Below the pieces are notes generated by a model that did no database searches, was not told where the DNA came from, and worked only from the letters and a program-made list of their open reading frames with translations. From contig CALFTQ010000096.1 of NCBI GenBank assembly GCA_937916135.1, positions 1 through 17,631 of the forward strand: a DNA stretch of 17,631 nt. The letters are read 5' to 3'. Shown here piece after piece: positions 12,681 through 17,631 of this stretch. Within the stretch, counting starts at the first letter, position 1; the number at the start of each line of letters is the position of its first letter. A program made the position numbers and the translations under genes. This DNA comes from an uncultured Verrucomicrobiales bacterium. GTDB lineage: Bacteria > Verrucomicrobiota > Verrucomicrobiia > Verrucomicrobiales > Akkermansiaceae.

Positions 12681-15600
12681 TCAGTGTCTTCTGCGGCGGG
12701 CAGCAAGAGCGGCCAGAGCCAGCAGGGAAAGTGTGCTTGTAGCCGGTTCTGGAATTTGCGCCATGTCGAACACGAGGGTGTATACCTGGGCAGCGGCGGC
12801 GGTGGCCGGTTGCAGGATACCTTCGATGCTGCAATCCGGGTTCTGGTAGAAGCTTGCCAGGAATACGCAGTCTTCTGCAACCTCCTGTGCGGTAAAACTG
12901 AGGATAATCGTGTCGTAGAGCAGGGGATTTTCCACTCCGTTCATCATGAAGGTGAGTGCGCTATCCGCAATGTTGAAGTTAGCCAGTGCGCTGGTGCTGA
13001 GCATGAGCATCTGCTCCTCTGCGGTGCCGCTTTCATTCAGCGTGAGACTCATTTGGGAGTCTGTCAGGTTCACGGTGGAGATGCCGGAATCCACCTGGCA
13101 GTCAGCCTGCAGAACAAGCTGGTTGAGGTTGAGCGAAAGCTCCGTGTTTTCCAGTGCCAGGTGGACATTTTCCAGAGTGGATTGGCCATTGCCGGTGATG
13201 GAGACGCTGCCGGAATCCCGCCCGATGCTGATTTGCTGCAGGGTGCCGGATTGGCTGCTGTCTGCCGCGCGGAGACAGAGGGCCTCTTCCTCACCGAGCC
13301 GGAGTGTGCCATCATGCAGCCGGATATTGCCGTTGAATCCGCTCCAGTCTCCGGAGGCGCGGAAGCCGGCTTCCGAACCGCCGAGGTCAACTTCGACTGT
13401 GCCGCTGCCGGTGAGCGCCCCGGCGTAGTTGTTTTCAACGCTTACTCCCTCATTGTAGGAGATGCAGAGGGTGGAGCCGCTTTCCAGATGCGTGGCACCG
13501 TGGTGCCCATAGTAGGCGGCGATATCGGCAGTGTTTTCAAGCTGGTAGCCGCCTTCGATGTATTCCTGGGCGTGGCGCACCCCTTCGCGCATGAGGTAAG
13601 TGCCGCCGTCCCTGACCTCCACCTTGCCGGTGAGCCGGGCGTGGCTGTTCAGCTCGAATGTGCCGCCGTTTTCGACGCATACATTCATGGTGGCATCGGC
13701 ATAGTGCCAGTCATCTTCGTTGCTGTAGCGGTAGGTCTCTTCCTCTCCCTGCACGGAGCCGTTGGCATGCACGGTGAGGGTGCCGGCCAGGGAAACGTGG
13801 CCGCTGGCCACGGTGAGCCCGCTATCCGCATGCTGCATGTTGGTGTGAATGCTGTTGAGCTCCCATTTCTCCGTGCCTTCGTAGCGGATGCTCATGGCGC
13901 CGGTAGAGGAATCGGTGAAAGAGCCTTTGAAGGTGCCGCCCTGGTTGAAATGCAGGGTGGTGTGGCCGCTTTCATTGGTGAAGATGGCATCCTGCGTGAG
14001 GGCGTGAATGTCAAAGTGGGTACCCTCCTGCCAGTCTTTTATCCCATTGAAATTGAGGACGCTGCCGCCATTGCCGGAGGTGAAGTGCGTGGCAATCTGT
14101 CCCACGTCTTCCAGCACAACCTTGCTGCCGGTGTTGGCCAGCACGCTGTAGGCAGCGTAACCTCCCTTCTGCTCCAGCCGGGTGGTGCCGGCGCCCCCCA
14201 GGTTCAGGAAAATCTCATTTTGGCCACTGCCGGCCAGCACCAGGGTGCCTTCGCCCACTTTGCGCCATTCGCGCACGTTGGCGGAATCGCTGTTGGTCAG
14301 TTCGGTAGTGAGGGTAACCCCGGCATCCACAATGTACCCGGCGGTGTCCAGCTGCGCACCGTTGGTGGCGGTGAGCTTGAAATCGGCAGTGGCGGCGGTC
14401 TTGCTGAATTGCAGGTAGCCTATGCCGGTATCGATGTCCTCCTCCACTGTGATGGTGTAGGTGGCGGTATCCTGTGCTTTCAGCACCAGGTTCTCTGTGA
14501 GGAAAAGGTCAGTTTTGGCGGCGTTCAGGTATTCTGCGCCGTAGGTATACCAGGTGGCGGAATCTTTCAGCCCGGAGAGCGATTTCCAGGTGGCGCTGCC
14601 CTCTGCCAGCACGGCAAACTCCGTGAGCGTGGTATTGCTGCCGCTGCTCAGGGCGGCATAGGTGGCGGTGCCGGTGCGGCCGGCAGAGTCGGTCACCGTT
14701 TTAGCGGGTGAGTCGCTGCGCATCAGCTTCAGGGCGTGGTCGGTGCCCAAGGCGGCTGTTTTATCGAAGCTGGCCATCGTTTCGGCGGTCCACTGCGGGG
14801 CTGCCGTTATCTGGTTGATGCCTTTTTCGGTATCGTTTGCCTGGTTGGAGCCGATGAATTCGTAGTGTCCGCTTGTGCTGTTCCAGATAAAGACCGGTGA
14901 GCCGGAATCTCCGGCAAATTCGAGTGCCGGGAGCGGGTCTGCCGTGGTGATGCCCTCGCTCCCCCAGCTGTCTACTGTGGTCTGGATGATGAAACTGTCA
15001 TCGGTGCAGCCGCGGGCATCCTTGGTTCCGTAATTCTCGCTCAGGGGGCCAGCACCTGAAACGGACATGATGCTGCCGTCTATGCTCTGGCTCCACCAGT
15101 GAACCTGCGTGGCCGAGCCGGTGGAAGATATCTTGTATCGGTCGCCGGCGCCTGCACTGTAGAGCGGCGCTTCGCCCAGCCCTGTTCCATACTGGTACAG
15201 CGCTGCCGGTGCAGCATCTGTCACCACTTTACTCAGGCGGATGAGCTTGTAATCTGCCTCCGGGGTCAGGCAGAAGGTGTCGGATGCGCCGTATTCGATA
15301 CCCTGGTATTGAATGGCGTGGTCATTTCCCAGGTTGCGCACGCTGAAAGTGGGGCTTTGCACGCGCCATACTTCGTCGCCACCAGTCAGGTGCTGCACGG
15401 AGGCCACGAAGCCGTAGCCAATGGCGGCAGAGTTGCCTTTGTCCACGACGTTCTGGAAACTTATCATCTCCTGTGGCAGGGTGTAGGCATCCTGCCCGCC
15501 CGTGTAGCGGATGGTGACTCCGTTTTTATTGAGTTCTGCCAGCAGTTCGTTCACTTCCGTGGTGCTGTAGCGCCCGCGGTTCTGCCCGAAATCAGTGTAG

Positions 15601-15686
15601 GTGAGCAGATCGACATCATGGTGCAGCAGGGCCGCCTGTGTCAGCGGAGAAAAGCAGAGCAGAAAAAGGGCGTGACGAAGTTTCAT
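12681..15686 (-). CDS. Secreted S6-type serine protease on a beta-helix stalk, PEP-CTERM tail
   Basis: A 1001-residue protein. Residues 1-18 are a signal peptide (hydrophobic core LFLLCF, cleavage after TQA). The next ~250 residues match the plan of S6 peptidases (IgA1 protease/SPATE family): YTDFGQNRGRY near the mature N-terminus, FVASVQH with candidate catalytic His99, EADYKLIRLSKVVTDAAPA with candidate Asp145, and FAGDSGSPVF with Ser261. From about 350 to 975 the sequence is beta-helix passenger, with SPATE-like pieces VGEGTLVLAGSGQNE (about 471-490) and GNGGSVLNFNG (about 535-548). The protein ends in PEPATSTL, a hydrophobic stretch, and RRRRH. A translocating beta-barrel, standard in S6 autotransporters, is absent. 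It should be exported by Sec and processed or anchored at the envelope. The likely substrates are host or mucus glycoproteins, which is inference only. Confidence 0.85.
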   Translation of the reverse strand: MKLRHALFLLCFSPLTQAALLHHDVDLLTYTDFGQNRGRYSTTEVNELLAELNKNGVTIRYTGGQDAYTLPQEMISFQNVVDKGNSAAIGYGFVASVQHLTGGDEVWRVQSPTFSVRNLGNDHAIQYQGIEYGASDTFCLTPEADYKLIRLSKVVTDAAPAALYQYGTGLGEAPLYSAGAGDRYKISSTGSATQVHWWSQSIDGSIMSVSGAGPLSENYGTKDARGCTDDSFIIQTTVDSWGSEGITTADPLPALEFAGDSGSPVFIWNSTSGHYEFIGSNQANDTEKGINQITAAPQWTAETMASFDKTAALGTDHALKLMRSDSPAKTVTDSAGRTGTATYAALSSGSNTTLTEFAVLAEGSATWKSLSGLKDSATWYTYGAEYLNAAKTDLFLTENLVLKAQDTATYTITVEEDIDTGIGYLQFSKTAATADFKLTATNGAQLDTAGYIVDAGVTLTTELTNSDSANVREWRKVGEGTLVLAGSGQNEIFLNLGGAGTTRLEQKGGYAAYSVLANTGSKVVLEDVGQIATHFTSGNGGSVLNFNGIKDWQEGTHFDIHALTQDAIFTNESGHTTLHFNQGGTFKGSFTDSSTGAMSIRYEGTEKWELNSIHTNMQHADSGLTVASGHVSLAGTLTVHANGSVQGEEETYRYSNEDDWHYADATMNVCVENGGTFELNSHARLTGKVEVRDGGTYLMREGVRHAQEYIEGGYQLENTADIAAYYGHHGATHLESGSTLCISYNEGVSVENNYAGALTGSGTVEVDLGGSEAGFRASGDWSGFNGNIRLHDGTLRLGEEEALCLRAADSSQSGTLQQISIGRDSGSVSITGNGQSTLENVHLALENTELSLNLNQLVLQADCQVDSGISTVNLTDSQMSLTLNESGTAEEQMLMLSTSALANFNIADSALTFMMNGVENPLLYDTIILSFTAQEVAEDCVFLASFYQNPDCSIEGILQPATAAAAQVYTLVFDMAQIPEPATSTLSLLALAALAARRRRH

Positions 15687-15698
15687 GGAAAGCTCTTG

Positions 15699-15727
15699 AT
15701 GCTAGCATTTGCTGCCTGGTTTTGCAA
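15699..15727 (-). promoter_or_regulatory. Possible promoter of the S6-type protease gene
   Basis: On the minus strand TTGCAA (15727-15722) and TAGCAT (15704-15699) are separated by 17 bases. The expected start is near 15692, about six bases before the ATG at 15686. The same TTGCAA box occurs before glyQS. The strength is uncertain. Confidence 0.4.
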
Positions 15728-15766
15728 GGTAAGTTTGCGACAGATGCATAATTTTTTATAAATGAC

Positions 15767-15794
15767 TTGACTACGTGAACAGACGTGCTAAACT
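15767..15794 (+). promoter_or_regulatory. Promoter upstream of rtcB, with ~150-nt leader
   Basis: TTGACT at 15767-15772 and TAAACT at 15789-15794 have a 16-base spacer. Transcription from about 15801 would make a leader of about 150 bases before the rtcB ATG, much longer than any other leader in the window. The leader opens with an 8-bp hairpin (CAGCTGCC 15803-15810 with GGCAGTTG 15816-15823, one G-U pair). No known riboswitch was recognised in it, and no RtcR-type sigma-54 box (GG-N10-GC) was identified. Confidence 0.5.
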
Positions 15795-15950
15795 CACCCC
15801 CGCAGCTGCCAGGTGGGCAGTTGTGTTTGTTATCAAAACTACCCCTGCGGAGAGATTCGTTGCAGCTCCTGCCGTGAGCGTTGAGAAACAAAGGTTGTTC
15901 TGTCGGGAGGCGGAAAACAGATAACCATTGGTAAATAATATATAACTGTT

Positions 15951-17171
15951 ATGAAAAATCTGAAAATTTACACCGATGAGGTGGATGAGTTGGCGCAGAA
16001 GCAGATTGCAAAGCTTCTGGCGCAGCCTGCGTTTGCCGGGGCGAAGGTGCGCATCATGCCCGATGTGCACGCCGGCAAGGGCTGTGTCATCGGGTTCACC
16101 GCCGACCTGGGTGATAAGGTGATTCCCAACATTGTGGGCGTGGATATCGGCTGCGGCATGCTCACACTGAACCTGGGTAAGCAGAAACCGGATTTTGCGG
16201 CCCTGGATGAGATAATGCACCGCAACATCCCCAGCGGGATGGAGGTGCACGCTGAGCCGGTGGAGCCTTTCGAAGCGCTGGATGCGCTGCACTGCCTGCC
16301 ACAGCTGGAGCGGGTGAAGCGCCTGCTCTGCTCGCTGGGTTCGCTGGGGGGCGGCAACCACTTTGTGGAGGTGGATGCCGATACACAGGGCAACTACTAC
16401 CTTGTGATTCACTCCGGCTCCCGCAACCTGGGTAAGCAGGTGTGCGAAATCTACCAGCAGGAGGCCATCGAACGCCATGCCGGCTGCGCCGACCGCGAGG
16501 AGCGCGAGGCTGCCCTCATTGCAGAGCTCAAGGCCCAGGGGCGCCAGCGCGAGATTGCCGCCGCTATCAAGGCACAGCGCGCAGCGTGGAATGCCGCCAC
16601 GCCCGATATCCCCGCCGACCTCTGCTACCTGGAGGGCGAGGCCCGCGAGCGCTACCTGCACGATATGCGCATCTGCCAGCAGTTTGCCCTGCGCAACCGC
16701 GAGGTCATGGCCGATATCATCGTGCGCCGTCTCGGGCTGGAGGTGCTGGATATGTTCCACACCACGCATAATTACATCGACCACGATTCCAACATCGTGC
16801 GCAAGGGGGCCATCTCTGCCCGCGCGGGTGAGAAACTGCTCATCCCCATCAACATGCGCGATGGCTGCATCTTCGGTACCGGCAAGGGGAACGATGACTG
16901 GAACCAGTCTGCCCCCCACGGCGCGGGGCGTCTCATGAGCCGCTCCCAGGCATTCAGGCAGCTCTCGCTGGAGGATTTCCAGAACCAGATGCAGGGTGTC
17001 TACACCACCTCGGTCACCGCCCGCACGCTGGATGAATCCCCCATGGCGTACAAGGGCATGGATGCCATCCTCAGGCATATCGGCCCCACGGTGGATGTGG
17101 TGGATATCTTCAAGCCGCTCTACAACTTCAAGGCCGAGGAAGCCGAGCCTTCTTATAAAAAGAAGAAGTAG
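15951..17171 (+). CDS. rtcB: RNA-splicing ligase RtcB
   Basis: Joins RNA ends bearing a 2',3'-cyclic phosphate (or 3'-phosphate) to 5'-OH ends, using GTP and Mn2+, in RNA repair. The 406-residue length is that of short bacterial RtcB proteins. The metal and guanylate-binding motifs are present: MPDVHAGKG (36-44), VGVDIGCGM with Asp65 and Cys68, GGGNHF with His137, VIHSGSRNLG with His154, THNYIDHD with His273, and SAPHGAGR with His323, the residue expected to carry GMP. So the enzyme looks fully active. The C-terminus ends in a lysine run (YKKKK). ATG 15951 has no Shine-Dalgarno sequence. No archease, RtcA or RtcR gene lies next to it in the window. The nearest neighbour is the divergent protease gene. 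Confidence 0.96.
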   Translation: MKNLKIYTDEVDELAQKQIAKLLAQPAFAGAKVRIMPDVHAGKGCVIGFTADLGDKVIPNIVGVDIGCGMLTLNLGKQKPDFAALDEIMHRNIPSGMEVHAEPVEPFEALDALHCLPQLERVKRLLCSLGSLGGGNHFVEVDADTQGNYYLVIHSGSRNLGKQVCEIYQQEAIERHAGCADREEREAALIAELKAQGRQREIAAAIKAQRAAWNAATPDIPADLCYLEGEARERYLHDMRICQQFALRNREVMADIIVRRLGLEVLDMFHTTHNYIDHDSNIVRKGAISARAGEKLLIPINMRDGCIFGTGKGNDDWNQSAPHGAGRLMSRSQAFRQLSLEDFQNQMQGVYTTSVTARTLDESPMAYKGMDAILRHIGPTVDVVDIFKPLYNFKAEEAEPSYKKKK

Positions 17172-17298
17172 AACATCCTGTGATATTTAATCTACCGGCT
17201 TCTCTCCTCCTCCCCGGCTAGTGAAAGGATTGATATATCAGAGTTTAATGGGATGGACAATTGGGAGCTTCTAATAACTCGAAACGTATCAATAAATG

Positions 17299-17618
17299 GG
17301 AATTTGTCGGGCTGAAAGCCCGAGGAATTTTGAGCCCGATAGGGCGACACAATAATAGCCCAGCGTGGAGCCGCAACGCGGCGGAACGCTGGGTAAAATG
17401 AAAAACATATCAGAACCCCGGAGCGTAGCGGAGTGGGTGGCAGAAGCTTCGGCTTAGTGTTTTAGCTGCGCTTCCCTGCCACCCCTCCACGTTGGTCGGG
17501 GTTCCGGTTATTTTTTATTCCAAACCCAGCGTTCCGCCGCGTTGCGGCTCCACGCTGGGCTATGATTCTGCCGCCCTGCGGGCTCAAATTTCCGCTTACC
17601 GCTGGCCCGACAAATTCC
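17299..17618. repeat. Large nested palindromic element without a gene
   Basis: The 460 bases after rtcB (17172-17631) hold no gene; 17172-17290 shows nothing notable. From 17291 on, a nested inverted repeat fills the rest. Outer arms GGAATTTGTCGGGC (17299-17312) and its complement (17605-17618) are perfect. Further in, a GAGCCCG...GGGCG module occurs on both sides. A perfect 37-bp inverted repeat follows at 17357-17393 and 17525-17561, each arm of which also folds on itself (CCCAGCG/CGCTGGG enclosing GCCGC/GCGGC). In the 131-base centre GAACCCC (17413-17419) pairs with GGGGTTC (17498-17504) and GGGTGGCAG (17435-17443) with CTGCCACCC (17476-17484). It is organised like the arms of the element at 4765-5887 but shares no obvious sequence with them. 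The window end may cut it. Confidence 0.85.
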
Positions 17619-17631
17619 AATTTGTCCGTCA

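Noticed and set aside
12660..14711. Long plus-strand ORF (683 codons) opposite the protease gene
   Set aside because: It mirrors the repetitive Gly/Ser/Thr-rich beta-helix coding sequence. The minus-strand frame has a signal peptide, catalytic motifs and PEP-CTERM tail, so the plus-strand frame is a shadow.
15771..17078. Minus-strand ORF (435 codons) opposite rtcB
   Set aside because: Antisense shadow of the clearly identified rtcB; His/Leu/Ala-rich translation without motifs, and it runs through the rtcB promoter region.

Overview
The window looks like chromosomal DNA from a gut-type Verrucomicrobiota, most likely Akkermansia or a close relative. This is an inference. It rests on two large secreted proteins ending in almost the same PEP-CTERM tail (PEPATSTL, a short hydrophobic stretch, then RRRR), on fairly GC-rich coding sequence, on a tRNA gene with no encoded CCA, and on the general lack of Shine-Dalgarno sequences before start codons. 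No sequence search was possible.

Layout. (1) Positions 2-3109: the 3' part of a giant repetitive beta-helix, autotransporter-like surface protein with a PEP-CTERM tail. (2) 3194-3378: a self-contained tRNA-Ser(GCU) unit with promoter and terminator. (3) 3384-4770: two tandem, distantly related two-helix membrane proteins of unknown function. (4) 4765-5887: a 1.1-kb mobile element, an IS200-like HUH/Y1 transposase flanked by two long inverted arms. Each arm is a string of small hairpins joined by a constant AATTTCGA-type linker. (5) 5944-7586: single-chain glycyl-tRNA synthetase and its terminator. (6) 7607-12451: eight tightly packed ORFs that are all versions of one membrane protein. The last ORF is a fusion of two copies, so nine units lie in a row. 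The shared plan is an N-terminal LLWxGxP-type motif, a hydrophobic hairpin, YxLTxRR, DGSGDLxF and GFxxVxxxxxVExLL, which resembles bacterial PH-like (bPH_2/DUF304-type) membrane proteins. (7) 12481-12576: a dispersed repeat and a near-perfect palindrome. (8) 12681-15686, minus strand: a predicted secreted S6-type (IgA-protease/SPATE-like) serine protease on a beta-helix stalk, with a PEP-CTERM tail where an autotransporter barrel would be expected. (9) 15951-17171: RtcB RNA ligase with its own promoter and a leader of about 150 nt. (10) 17291-17626: a gene-free nested palindrome about 330 bp long that includes a perfect 37-bp inverted repeat.

How the parts relate. Housekeeping genes (tRNA-Ser, glyQS, rtcB) alternate with lineage-specific surface and membrane genes and palindromic repeats. 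The two PEP-CTERM proteins are probably exported by the general secretory route and anchored or processed at the envelope by an exosortase-type system that is not in the window. The nine-unit array is the most unusual gene set. Its ORFs overlap by 4 bases or are separated by 5-9, so it looks like one operon, but its function cannot be read from the sequence. The transposase and its hairpin arms are the most unusual DNA structure. The element boundary even supplies the stop codon of the gene upstream.
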